This document shows, piece by piece, positions 15,682 to 23,955 of a stretch of 32,103 nucleotides of DNA. Every line of letters begins with the position of its first letter. Within the stretch, counting starts at the first letter, position 1. Made by a program: the position numbers and the translations under genes. Source of the DNA: Anaerolineales bacterium (GTDB lineage: Bacteria; Chloroflexota; Anaerolineae; Anaerolineales; Villigracilaceae); NCBI GenBank assembly GCA_016789365.1, contig JAEURH010000037.1, positions 1 to 32,103 on the forward strand. The letters run 5' to 3'. Below the pieces are notes generated by a model, which was not told the origin of the DNA, made no database searches, and saw nothing but the letters and a program-made list of their open reading frames with translations.

Positions 15682-17287
15682 CTTTTTCACGAATGATATT
15701 TGAAAACGCCTGACCTTGTAAATCAGATTTGATAATTTCATCGCCACGCACAAGTGTGCCTTGATAGGGTTTATTGCCTGCTACTACACGCCAGCCACTT
15801 AACACAAACGGAATCGGTCCATCAGCTGTGACCCATTCGCCATTATATTTTCTGGCGAAATGTAAATGCGTGCCAGTGGAAACACCGCCTTCACATGAAG
15901 CATGACCAATGCGGTCGTTGGTTTCAAGCCATGTGCCGACGGGAACGCGGTCTTTTGTAGCAATATGTAAATACAATAAATTCCAACCTGTTTGTTCGTA
16001 GCCATCGCCATCAAGGTCAACCATGACGATGCCATTTTCAGAACGAACAACTAAGCCCGGTGCGGCGGCTGTAACCCATGTAGTTGTGGGCCAGCAACCT
16101 GTTTTATCTGCGGCGGGTGCAAAATCAATTGCGGAATAAACGCTGTGCGATACGCCATAAATGTTTGGGTTGATTTGTCCCCAGCCGTTGTGTGGTCCGC
16201 CAGTGAAACTCCACTTTACACCGGGTTCAAATGGAAACACCAAAGTTGGTTGATTTAATGCGGCGGGGAAAAGTGGGTTTACTAAATCGGCACGCGCCCA
16301 GGGGTCGCCAAACATTTCTTGATACATGGCAGGGAATCCACTTTGCGGATTAATGATTTGCGCCCATTGGCTTTGACTATATAATTTTGAAAACAAATAT
16401 TGAATAGCAACCGTGCCAGCATTTAAGCGCGGGTCTAATCGTAATTTTGAACCATCAGGAAATTCAAGGTGGGTGATAGTGCCAGCCCGCCAGCCATAAT
16501 AAGCAATAGACATGTTATTAATCGCCCAGACCATTTGCACGCTCAAACCTTTGTAACGATAATCGTTGAAGCCCATTGGGAATTCTGTGCGTAACAAGTC
16601 AATGGGTTGACCACGCACCCAACGGCTTTCAAATTCTAAAACTGCTAATAGCAAACGCGGGTTGATTGAATTTTCAATGGCAAGTTTTTGAATGGCGGCG
16701 TGACCTGCAATCCAACCTTCGGAGCCGAGATAATCTCTGTAACTGCTTAAGTATCCTTTTTGTGATTTGACGTATTCTTCAATATCGAAATCTAATGCGG
16801 TGGGCGAATAAACGATTTCGGCATCGGGTATTAATTGAATATTGGGTGTGGTCGGTTCGTTGATTCGATTTGGAATTACTAACAAAACACCTGTATCAAT
16901 TAATGTCGTTCTGGTTAAATCTGCATCGGAGATAATTTCCGCTTCATTGACGTTGAATCTTGATGCAATCGCGGAGAGCATATCTCCACTTTGGGCGTAA
17001 TACAAAAATGGTGCGGCATCATTGAGCGGGGATGTGCTGGTCGGCGTAATATCAAATGAAATGATTTGTGGTGTAGGTGTGTAGGCAGATTGTGTTTCAA
17101 ATTGCGGTGGCGTGGTGGAAGTGGGGAAGATAATGGGGTCACTAGCACCCGCTAGAGGGTCAACAAGAGGCGTTGGTTGAATAGCAGAATCAGGTGTGGG
17201 TGTAGGGGCAACTCCCCAAACAGAAGAATTTCCGCAGGCTGAAATAATCAAAGAAATAATAATGAATGTTATAAAGACACGGGGCAT
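15674..17287 (-). CDS. Lipoprotein with LysM, transglycosylase-like and LasA-type M23 domains (paralog 2)
   Basis: 537 residues. Lipobox IISAC with C18, then a Pro/Thr-rich linker to about residue 90. LysM is at about 94-139. In the middle domain 'INPRLLLAVLEFESRW' keeps the Glu-Ser pair of lytic transglycosylases (E220), unlike its two paralogs. The M23 domain has H366 in GGPHNGW, D388 in AIDFAP, H441 in LYLHIA and H474/H476 in THLHFA. The loop between the first His and Asp is longer (22 residues against 13). A DLDGDG loop lies at about 424-429. The next gene starts within its last codons (ATG 15681), so the two are translationally coupled. Confidence 0.85.
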   Translation of the reverse strand: MPRVFITFIIISLIISACGNSSVWGVAPTPTPDSAIQPTPLVDPLAGASDPIIFPTSTTPPQFETQSAYTPTPQIISFDITPTSTSPLNDAAPFLYYAQSGDMLSAIASRFNVNEAEIISDADLTRTTLIDTGVLLVIPNRINEPTTPNIQLIPDAEIVYSPTALDFDIEEYVKSQKGYLSSYRDYLGSEGWIAGHAAIQKLAIENSINPRLLLAVLEFESRWVRGQPIDLLRTEFPMGFNDYRYKGLSVQMVWAINNMSIAYYGWRAGTITHLEFPDGSKLRLDPRLNAGTVAIQYLFSKLYSQSQWAQIINPQSGFPAMYQEMFGDPWARADLVNPLFPAALNQPTLVFPFEPGVKWSFTGGPHNGWGQINPNIYGVSHSVYSAIDFAPAADKTGCWPTTTWVTAAAPGLVVRSENGIVMVDLDGDGYEQTGWNLLYLHIATKDRVPVGTWLETNDRIGHASCEGGVSTGTHLHFARKYNGEWVTADGPIPFVLSGWRVVAGNKPYQGTLVRGDEIIKSDLQGQAFSNIIREKDE

Positions 17288-17311
17288 GTTGAATGAATTA
17301 TATCGTCAGTC

Positions 17312-17369
17312 GGGTGCGTCGCGCATTTTTTCTAAAGGTTCTCTTAATTCACAGAAGCGCGACGCACTC
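17312..17369. repeat. GTGCGTCGCGC inverted repeat between M23 paralogs
   Basis: GTGCGTCGCGC at 17314-17324 faces GCGCGACGCAC at 17357-17367, with 32 AT-rich bases between. It fills nearly all of the 82-base gap and touches the stop codon of the upstream paralog. It could act as an intra-operon terminator or as a message-stabilising stem. The high-GC arms differ from the surrounding base composition. Confidence 0.7.
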
Positions 17370-18956
17370 TTATCTTGAAATTAAGTTAAAGGCATTGGCA
17401 CTATCCCATGCCTCAATGGTTTGTGAGCCGCGTGTGAGGAAACCATTATATTGAATGCCGTCACCACTGGAAACCCAGCCACTCAGATTAAATGGAAGCG
17501 AGCCATCGGCTGAAATCCATTCGCCGTTATATTTTCTGGCAACGTGCAAGTGCGTTGCATTGGATATGCCGCCTTCACAAGATGGATGACCAATATTTTC
17601 ATTAACAAAGATATATTCATTGGGTCGCACGCGGTCTTGCTCAGCGACGTGCATGTATAAAATCACCCAACCAGTTTGTTCATAACCGTCATTATCTAAA
17701 TCTTGTGCTACTGCGCCATCTGAAGCGCGGATGATTAATCCGCTTGCCATGGCTGTTATCCAATTGGGGCTAACGCCACAATGCCCATCGGTGTTATCTG
17801 GTGGGGCAAAATCTAATGCCGCCCACGCAGAGCCAGCATCCCAGCCGCCATGTGGTCCGCCAGTGAAATACCAACTTTCACCAGCGCGAAATGGCAAGTG
17901 CATTTCTGGTTGTGAAAGGTTTTGAGGAATCAAAGGTTCAATTGCATAATTAAATGGATTGCCAAAGAAAACAAAATAAGTGACGATGACTCCTGACGCG
18001 CCGACATCAATTTGCCATGCACCTACATCCGATAGTTGTGAAAAGAAATATTGCATTGCGGCTGTGCCTGCATTGATGGTTGGGTCAATTGGAATGACTT
18101 GACCATCACTTAAGATATAAGTTGAAAGTGCATTTACTTTCCATAAATAATATCCGCGGTTAAGCGTATTTGCCGCCCATGCCATCTGACGATATAGTCC
18201 GTAACGATTTTCATCTAATAAGCCCATTGGGTAGGATGTGTTGAACGGCGTAGGGTTTGTCACCCAGCCACTTTGATATTCTAAAATTGCAAGCAACAAA
18301 CGTGGATTAACTGAATAATTTGTAGCAACCAATTCAACAATCTGCGCGCCATTTAAGATTGTTCCATTTACATCTTCAATATAACTTTCAAGATAACCAT
18401 TTTGGCTTTGGATAAATTCATTCATATCAAAATAAATGGTGGCTGGTCCGTACACCAATTCAGAATCGGGTATAAGTTTAAGAGATGAACCTAAACCAAT
18501 TGGGTTTGGCGCAGGGATAATTAATACTTGACCCACTGCCAAAAGATTTGGGTCAGTCATATTGTTGGCTTGCATCAATGCTTGCACACTGATTCCATAT
18601 CGCAGAGCAATATCGCCTAAGGTGTCACCAAATTGCACAACATATTCATCAACATTTTGACGCGGTGTTGGTAAAACGCGAGCAGGGTCTGGCGTGGGTG
18701 TGGTTTGAATTTGACTCGTTGTACCAAAAAATGGTGGCACGTTAGCAGGTGCGCGCGTAGGTGTTGGTTCGCGCGTTGCCGTAATGGTGGGGGAAGGTGT
18801 TGGGGAAATGCTTGGGTCTATTGCTTGCGGCGTTTCGTTGTTAATCGGTAAGAATGGGTCATAAGTTGGGAAAACCGCAGGCGTGGATTCGGCTGAGGTG
18901 CAAGAAACAAGCAGACACGTTAAGAGAAGCGTTGAAATGAGTCGCTGAAAATTCAT
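17370..18956 (-). CDS. Lipoprotein with LysM, transglycosylase-like and LasA-type M23 domains (paralog 1)
   Basis: 528 residues. The signal 'STLLLTCLLVSC' gives lipidated C19, followed by about 80 residues rich in Pro/Thr/Ser as a surface linker. LysM is at about 103-148 (YVVQFGDTLGDIALRYGIS). The middle domain is at about 205-335, 'VNPRLLLAILEYQSGW', with Q228 at the transglycosylase Glu position. The M23 domain has H369, D382 (H-x12-D, LasA-like), H436 and H469/H471, so the zinc site is complete. 'ARKYNGEW' after HLH is shared by all three paralogs. It follows fdhD by 15 bases and could be read from the same transcript. Confidence 0.86.
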   Translation of the reverse strand: MNFQRLISTLLLTCLLVSCTSAESTPAVFPTYDPFLPINNETPQAIDPSISPTPSPTITATREPTPTRAPANVPPFFGTTSQIQTTPTPDPARVLPTPRQNVDEYVVQFGDTLGDIALRYGISVQALMQANNMTDPNLLAVGQVLIIPAPNPIGLGSSLKLIPDSELVYGPATIYFDMNEFIQSQNGYLESYIEDVNGTILNGAQIVELVATNYSVNPRLLLAILEYQSGWVTNPTPFNTSYPMGLLDENRYGLYRQMAWAANTLNRGYYLWKVNALSTYILSDGQVIPIDPTINAGTAAMQYFFSQLSDVGAWQIDVGASGVIVTYFVFFGNPFNYAIEPLIPQNLSQPEMHLPFRAGESWYFTGGPHGGWDAGSAWAALDFAPPDNTDGHCGVSPNWITAMASGLIIRASDGAVAQDLDNDGYEQTGWVILYMHVAEQDRVRPNEYIFVNENIGHPSCEGGISNATHLHVARKYNGEWISADGSLPFNLSGWVSSGDGIQYNGFLTRGSQTIEAWDSANAFNLISR

Positions 18957-18971
18957 AAGGCGTGAATTTTA

Positions 18972-19742
18972 TCATGCGATTCTTTGTATGTTTGAATACA
19001 CATTGAAGCGATGCCTGCGTGCATATCCAATTAATGTGATGCCATATCTTTCAGCCATTTCAATGGAGAGCGATGATGGTGAAGTTCTTGAAATCAAAAT
19101 CGGCGCTTCGAGTTGCGCGGCTTTTTGTAACATTTCAGAACTAATTCTGCCCGTTGTAATCAAAATACGATTTTCAGGAAAAATATTTTTCATCAAACAT
19201 AAGCCTGCGATTTTATCGAGCGTGTTATGTCTGCCAATATCATCTGCCGCGATGACGACTTTTTCGCCATCAGATAATGCGGATGTATGCACGCCGCCTG
19301 TATCTCGATATAACTCTTGCGACTCAAATAATTTTTCGACCATGTTCATTATCGCTTCGGGCGTGACCTTGAACCTGTTTTCTGCAAGTGAGACATTTGG
19401 TTTGGCTAACAAATCCACCGCAGTGACGCCGCCTGTACAACCTGATGTTCGTCTCCAATTTGTTGGCTGTTCAGCAGAATGATGAAGCCAGACATCAACA
19501 TTATCACCATGTTCGCATACGCGTGCGTCAGCGACTTCATCCATGCTTTTGATGATGCCTTCATTAAATAAAAATCCAATTGCTAATGCTTCCAAATGAA
19601 TCGGCGTACACATAAACGAAATCCACTCTTTGCCATTGACGGTTAATGAAACGGGAGTTTCAACGATGGTTTCGGCATGATGATGCTCCCATTTTTGAAA
19701 TTCAAAACGTTCGTATTCAATCGCTTTTCTTGGAAGAATCAT
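18972..19742 (-). CDS. fdhD: Formate dehydrogenase accessory sulfurtransferase FdhD
   Basis: 256 residues. FdhD passes sulfur from a cysteine desulfurase to the bis-MGD molybdenum/tungsten cofactor, making formate dehydrogenases active in the cytoplasm. Family marks are 'LAIGFLFNEGII' (about 53-64), 'TSGCTGG' with C102 (sulfur-carrying position; only one Cys, where E. coli has a CxxC), 'AADDIGRHNTLDKIAG' and 'TTGRISSEMLQKAAQ', ending 'GYARRHRFNVYS'. The start at 19742 overlaps the upstream YHS-like gene by 26 bases, suggesting coupling. No formate dehydrogenase gene lies in the window, so its client is elsewhere. Confidence 0.95.
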   Translation of the reverse strand: MILPRKAIEYERFEFQKWEHHHAETIVETPVSLTVNGKEWISFMCTPIHLEALAIGFLFNEGIIKSMDEVADARVCEHGDNVDVWLHHSAEQPTNWRRTSGCTGGVTAVDLLAKPNVSLAENRFKVTPEAIMNMVEKLFESQELYRDTGGVHTSALSDGEKVVIAADDIGRHNTLDKIAGLCLMKNIFPENRILITTGRISSEMLQKAAQLEAPILISRTSPSSLSIEMAERYGITLIGYARRHRFNVYSNIQRIA

Positions 19743-19974
19743 AAAATTTTCTCCATGAATCTAAAACTGATGCAAGTTCTTGTTGAATTTGTTGGGCAGT
19801 TTTCTCTGATTTCAAATGCACTTTGCATAAAACACTTGGTTCTTCTAAAAAAGAATCCAAACAAGATTGTGAACAAAGCATAATTTTTTTGTTTCGATGT
19901 TCGGCGGATGGATAATCTTGTGGGTTTGCGTTGCGGATGATTCTTCCGCAGAGTGTAGCGAAGGTTTTACTCAT
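19717..19974 (-). CDS. Small YHS/TRASH-like cysteine protein
   Basis: 85 residues. C9 in 'TLCGRII' and C33-x3-C37 in 'MLCSQSCLDSFLEEP' are laid out like YHS/TRASH metal-binding domains, where Cys residues bind a metal ion before a short helix. C50 is a possible further ligand. A charged C-terminal helix (about 54-80) follows. It overlaps both its neighbours (eight bases with the cytochrome b5-like gene, 26 with fdhD). Metal delivery or sensing for a molybdoenzyme would fit the context but is a guess. Confidence 0.6.
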   Translation of the reverse strand: MSKTFATLCGRIIRNANPQDYPSAEHRNKKIMLCSQSCLDSFLEEPSVLCKVHLKSEKTAQQIQQELASVLDSWRKFYDSSKKSD

Positions 19975-20224
19975 TTGAAATTTCTAACTTTCCTACAATC
20001 ACAACGCAATCATGCTGAAACACTTCTTCTTTATGTGGGGCTTCGGGAAATTCATACGTCAAATCTTGACCGGGGAAATGTAAAAACTCGTGCAAGCCTG
20101 TTTTCCATTTTGGGCAATCCGTCACATCATAGACGATGCCGTCTTTGGCAATCCACATACGCGAGCCGCGTTCTCCAGTGTTGCGTTTGAGTTCTGCTAG
20201 AGTAATTATTTTTTCGGGAATCAT
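19967..20224 (-). CDS. Cytochrome b5-like heme-binding protein
   Basis: 85 residues from ATG 20224, which overlaps the upstream stop (ATGA). A longer frame to 20299 lies inside the upstream gene. 'ITLAELKRNTGERGSRMWIAKDGIVYDVTD' is the usual opening of cytochrome b5 domains. 'WKTGLHEFLHFPGQDLTYEF' and 'EAPHKEEVF' hold the likely axial ligands H49 and H64, with H45 nearby, in the bacterial variant of the HPGG fold. The protein is soluble, so it may donate or accept electrons at the membrane protein encoded just upstream. Confidence 0.85.
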   Translation of the reverse strand: MIPEKIITLAELKRNTGERGSRMWIAKDGIVYDVTDCPKWKTGLHEFLHFPGQDLTYEFPEAPHKEEVFQHDCVVIVGKLEISNE

Positions 20225-20952
20225 GTTGCTTTTATTGCAATACCTTCTGGTAAATATTGCTTCATATATTCCAAAAGCGAATAAATGATTAACGAGCAAC
20301 CAATCATTTCAATCGATTCTTCAAAACTAGCAACAACTGCATAAGTGAAATTTCTTTGTCCCAAATTCGAGGCGAAATATCCGCTGAGCATTTCGCCGCC
20401 GATGACTCCGCCAATATATACGCCAAGAGAAAGCAAGAAAAGAATTTTGAATTTTTTATCAAGATGTAAAAAGAAGATTAGATACAGCAAGCCGAATAAA
20501 GCAACACCGATTAATCCCGGAATGACCCAGGTGAAATAAAATAACCCTTGTGCGCCAGCAATTGCACGCATTGGTTTAATGAGACGTTCATGCAATACAG
20601 CGGCTTCGTCAAAAGATAATAAAAGAAAGATGATTGCCAATACGAACCAGTGAAACCTAAATTTATCTTTTATCGAATATTTCCATGCGCCAATTATTCC
20701 TAACATAACAGAAGGGATAAACAACAACAACGCATTCCAGTATGATGGGATATTTCCTTCGGCATCTAAATAAAAAGCAGACATAAGTAAGTCCATCAAA
20801 AACTCATGCCAGTAGCCACGAATGTCAGCCACGCCGAAGAAGCGGATATGTTGCCCCCAAATGCTAAAACCGACAAGCACGAAAACGACTCCGATGAGAG
20901 CGGCTAATATTTTTTTAGAATTGATTTTGACTTCTGGAAATTGATTTGTCAT
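20221..20952 (-). CDS. Six-helix membrane protein of unknown family with conserved-looking DE/HE motifs
   Basis: 243 residues with helices at about 15-33, 72-90, 102-114, 137-160, 168-187 and 204-228. Charged residues cluster near the membrane: D115-E116 and H121-E122 in 'LSFDEAAVLHER', E187 in 'GGVIGGEMLSGYF', and E211, E212 and E215 in 'ASFEESIEMIG'. Such a buried acidic/His set suggests a metal or proton site, but I recognise no family. It overlaps the cytochrome b5-like gene by four bases and begins a four-gene overlapping run ending in fdhD. It could be a membrane redox partner, which is inference from layout only. Confidence 0.6.
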   Translation of the reverse strand: MTNQFPEVKINSKKILAALIGVVFVLVGFSIWGQHIRFFGVADIRGYWHEFLMDLLMSAFYLDAEGNIPSYWNALLLFIPSVMLGIIGAWKYSIKDKFRFHWFVLAIIFLLLSFDEAAVLHERLIKPMRAIAGAQGLFYFTWVIPGLIGVALFGLLYLIFFLHLDKKFKILFLLSLGVYIGGVIGGEMLSGYFASNLGQRNFTYAVVASFEESIEMIGCSLIIYSLLEYMKQYLPEGIAIKAT

Positions 20953-20973
20953 AATTTAATTATATCTCTTATA

Positions 20974-22002
20974 TCATGGCACGATAACAGTTCGCACATC
21001 ACTGCTGAAATTTTCTAAGTCATCTAATACTTGATTAATTTCTTCTGCATCTAATAGAACAGTTTTAGTGACAATTTTTGAGGTGTCTAAAATTTTTCTG
21101 CGTGCCAAATCTACGAGCAAAGGCAGTTCAGCCAAATGATGGTCATTTGAGCCAATCAACTCGACTTCGTTGCCCAAAATTTCAGTATAAGTATTGACTT
21201 CAATCGGTTGGCTTGATAAACCTACAATAATAACGCGTCCCATCACGCCTGCAATTTGAATCGCCTGCTTCATCGTTTGACTTAACCCAATCATTTCAAT
21301 GGCGACATCTACGCCTTTGTTGTTTGTCAACTTTTTAATTTCATCTACTGGATTAACTTCTTTGGCATTGACTGGAATCGCGCCATATTCTTTCGCGAGA
21401 TTTAATTTCTCTTGATTAATATCAATTGCAAAAACTTCAATTGCGTCAAATGCTTTTGCTAATTGAATCGCTGATTGACCCAAGCCACCAACTCCAAAAA
21501 TAGCGACTCGTTCACCTGCTTTAATGCGAGATTTTTTCAGCGCGTGAAATGCTGTTGCAGAGGCACACATCAAAGTTGCACCTTGCTCAAATGGAATTTC
21601 ATCAGGTAAATGTATTGCGTTGCGAGCAGGGATAGAAATATATTCCGCATAACCGCCATTTGTATAATGACCAAGCATCAAAACTTTTTCACAGAATTGG
21701 TCATTGCCTGTGGAGCAGTGATAACAATCTCCGCAGGTGATGTTGTAATGCAAACAAACTCTGTCACCAATTTTTACTTTGGTGACTTGTGAGCCAATTT
21801 TTTCAACTACACCTGCCACTTCGTGACCTAAAGTTAATGGAACAGGTTTTACAGGCGAAATACCTGCTCGATAATGTGCATCGGAATGACAAATCCCTGC
21901 GGCTTTGACTTTGACTAAAATATCTCGTTCACCAATCTCTGGAACGGGAATGTCTTGCATTTCCAATGCTTGCTTTACACCTACAAAGCGGACTGCTTTC
22001 AT
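20974..22002 (-). CDS. Zinc-dependent alcohol dehydrogenase (MDR family)
   Basis: 342 residues. Catalytic zinc ligands: C38 (AGICHSDAH), H60-E61 (GHEVAG) and C146 (LMCASATAF). Structural zinc: C90, C93, C96 and C104 in 'CGDCYHCSTGNDQFC'. The cofactor loop GVGGLG is at 170-175, with D194 in 'VFAIDINQEKL' pointing to NAD. It oxidises alcohols or reduces aldehydes in the cytoplasm; the substrate is not predictable. The next gene follows after 21 bases, so it may share a transcript with the cytochrome b5/fdhD run. Confidence 0.92.
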   Translation of the reverse strand: MKAVRFVGVKQALEMQDIPVPEIGERDILVKVKAAGICHSDAHYRAGISPVKPVPLTLGHEVAGVVEKIGSQVTKVKIGDRVCLHYNITCGDCYHCSTGNDQFCEKVLMLGHYTNGGYAEYISIPARNAIHLPDEIPFEQGATLMCASATAFHALKKSRIKAGERVAIFGVGGLGQSAIQLAKAFDAIEVFAIDINQEKLNLAKEYGAIPVNAKEVNPVDEIKKLTNNKGVDVAIEMIGLSQTMKQAIQIAGVMGRVIIVGLSSQPIEVNTYTEILGNEVELIGSNDHHLAELPLLVDLARRKILDTSKIVTKTVLLDAEEINQVLDDLENFSSDVRTVIVP

Positions 22003-22062
22003 TATTTACTCCTATGGAAGTGAGATTATACAAGGGAAAATAATTTATTTGTAAATTAAACA

Positions 22063-22095
22063 AAGTGACAGTCACCTTTAAGGTGACTGTCACTT
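22063..22095. terminator. GTGACAGTCACC perfect palindrome downstream of the dioxygenase gene
   Basis: 16-base arms (22063-22078 and 22080-22095) are perfectly complementary around a single T. In practice this gives a stem of about 12 pairs with a short loop. It lies 17 bases beyond the stop of the dioxygenase gene on the minus strand and would end that transcript. The sequence also looks like a dispersed repeat, but no second copy is in this window. Confidence 0.7.
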
Positions 22096-22112
22096 ATGGT
22101 GATTGAAAATAT

Positions 22113-22883
22113 CTAAATTTGCACACCAATATCAAACGTTGCCGCGTAACCTGTTGAAGTGGGATTTACTTGCAATGTCAATAAATTTCCACTGTTATTG
22201 AAAATCCCATCTTGGCTATTGAGCGTACGATTTCCAGTGATGTATGGCGCTTGTGAAAATACATTGTCTGAAAATGCATCATCAAAGAATAATTGCGATG
22301 TAAATTCGTAATTCCCTAAACGAATCTTGAAATGAATATGCACGGCTCTGCCGGGATACCAACCGGGGTAAATGGTGACAAATTTTACAACGCCATTTGA
22401 ATCGGTCAATTGATAGCCACGTAAAAATGTTTTGCCAACCGTGTTGAAACTTCGGTCAACTGCGTCAGAGTAAACTCCTGCTGCGTCGCAGTGCCAAATA
22501 TCCACTTGGGCAGAGGCGAGTGGAACACATCCATTTCCATTGACTTGAGTCACATTGAAAGTCAAATCAAATTGTGTGCCTTGCACTATTGAGCCATCGG
22601 ATGTATCTTGACGAATATCCGAACGATTCAACATTTCATCCACAAAATATGGACCTTCTGTTAATTCAGGCTTCACCACGCAAACGGGAATGTTGGTAAC
22701 ACTTGTTGCTTCTTGCAAAATGGTTTGCGTTGCAGGAATAATGGTTGGCTCAGATGGCGATAAAGTTTCTATCACTTCTGGCGCACAAGCCGCTAACAAA
22801 GTTGCCGCACTGCCCACACCTAAAATTTTTAATACATCCCTGCGATTTAAAATTTTTCCTACTGGTTTATCATCGTTATCCAT
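22113..22883 (-). CDS. Exported intradiol ring-cleavage dioxygenase-like lipoprotein
   Basis: 256 residues. The start has a Tat-like 'NRRDVLKILGVGSAATLLAAC' pattern with R14-R15 and a lipobox Cys at 33, so it is probably folded before export and anchored outside. The dioxygenase fold follows: 'PELTEGPYFVDE' (72-83), 'VDIWHCDAAGVYSD' (127-140) and 'YPGWYPGRAVHIHFKI'. The likely iron(III) ligands are Y138, Y176, H182 and H184, all present. Cytoplasmic relatives cut catechol or protocatechuate with O2. The substrate of exported forms is uncertain. Activity would need oxygen. Confidence 0.88.
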   Translation of the reverse strand: MDNDDKPVGKILNRRDVLKILGVGSAATLLAACAPEVIETLSPSEPTIIPATQTILQEATSVTNIPVCVVKPELTEGPYFVDEMLNRSDIRQDTSDGSIVQGTQFDLTFNVTQVNGNGCVPLASAQVDIWHCDAAGVYSDAVDRSFNTVGKTFLRGYQLTDSNGVVKFVTIYPGWYPGRAVHIHFKIRLGNYEFTSQLFFDDAFSDNVFSQAPYITGNRTLNSQDGIFNNSGNLLTLQVNPTSTGYAATFDIGVQI

Positions 22884-22970
22884 AATGTCTCCTTATTTAT
22901 GATTTGCGAGTATATAGATGTAAGATAATAAAACGCTGAAATTTTGATATGAAAATTTTAATAGATTGAT

Positions 22971-23954
22971 TTACCAAAGATGATGCACATGCGCTTTGAC
23001 TTGTTCGTTATAAAGCGCTTCGACTTGTTTCATAATTGATTCTGAAATTTCAGGTAAGTCTGCCGCTCGAACATTTTCTTCCACTTGTGATGGACGCTTG
23101 GCACCAGGAATAGCGCAAGTGACGGCAGGGAACATCAAAATCCATCGTAATGCAAATTCAGCCATGGTCATGTTATTTGGAATAATTTTTCTTAATGTTT
23201 CAACGGCTTTCAAACCTGTTTCATAATTAAAACCTGAAAAAGTTTCGCCTTTATCAAAGCCAGCCCCATCACGATTAAATGAGCGATGGTCTGTTGATTC
23301 AAATGTTGAATTGACATTAAATTTACCAGTGAGCATGCCTGATGAAAGCGGAAGCCTTGCTAAAATTCCGATATTCTTTTTAATGGCTTGCTCAAAAAAT
23401 AAATGGCTAGGGCGTTGACGAAATATATTAAAAATAATTTGTACCGTTTTGACGTTTGGATATTCAATTGCTTTTAGCGCCTCTTCTACTTTTTCAACAC
23501 TTACACCATAGTTTTTTAATTTGCCTGCTTTTACTAAATCATCTAACACATCAAATGCTTCGGGCATGTAAAAAACTTCGGTCGGTGGGCAGTGAAGTTG
23601 TAAAATATCAAGAGAATCTGTTTCAAGATTTTTCAAACTTCGTTCAACAAAGGCAGTTAAGTTTTCTTTGTTGTATCCACTCGCCACATGCGGATTTAAT
23701 CTACGACCTGCTTTTGTAGCGACATAAAATTTTTCACTGCGTTCTTTACGAAGTTTTGCTAACAATCTTTCGCTATGACCATCTCCATAACCATCGGCGG
23801 TATCGAAAAAATTCACGCCACAATCTAAGGCTTTGTGTAATGCCGCCATTGATTCTTTATCATCTACAGTTCCCCATGTACTGCCAATTGCCCATGCCCC
23901 AAAACTTATTGTTGAAACTTTAAATCCAGTTCTTCCAAGTTCGCGGTATTGCAT
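22971..23954 (-). CDS. Aldo/keto reductase
   Basis: 327 residues with the (beta/alpha)8 aldo/keto reductase signature. 'GVNFFDTADGYGDGHSERLL' carries the catalytic Asp and Tyr, 'FYVATKAG' the Lys, and 'LDILQLHCPP' the His region. 'AIPGAKRPSQVEENV' is the C-terminal NADPH-binding segment. It reduces aldehydes or ketones with NADPH; the substrate is unknown. GGAGG lies five bases before the ATG, inside the last codons of trmO, whose stop is one base away, so the two genes are co-transcribed. Confidence 0.93.
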   Translation of the reverse strand: MQYRELGRTGFKVSTISFGAWAIGSTWGTVDDKESMAALHKALDCGVNFFDTADGYGDGHSERLLAKLRKERSEKFYVATKAGRRLNPHVASGYNKENLTAFVERSLKNLETDSLDILQLHCPPTEVFYMPEAFDVLDDLVKAGKLKNYGVSVEKVEEALKAIEYPNVKTVQIIFNIFRQRPSHLFFEQAIKKNIGILARLPLSSGMLTGKFNVNSTFESTDHRSFNRDGAGFDKGETFSGFNYETGLKAVETLRKIIPNNMTMAEFALRWILMFPAVTCAIPGAKRPSQVEENVRAADLPEISESIMKQVEALYNEQVKAHVHHLW

Positions 23955-23955
23955 G

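Noticed and set aside
14209-18956. Loss of the first M23 zinc His in the three lipoproteins
   Set aside because: The H-x3-D pattern is absent, but a conserved His in GGPHxGW lies 13 residues before the Asp in two copies, the spacing I recall for LasA-type M23A enzymes, so the site looks complete.
18988-19482. 164-codon plus-strand open frame opposite fdhD
   Set aside because: It is antisense to a well-supported fdhD and shows no domain pattern.
19967-20299. Longer cytochrome b5-like protein starting at 20299
   Set aside because: The extra 25 residues lie in the upstream gene's frame region and do not look like a signal; ATG 20224 overlaps the upstream stop as expected for coupling.
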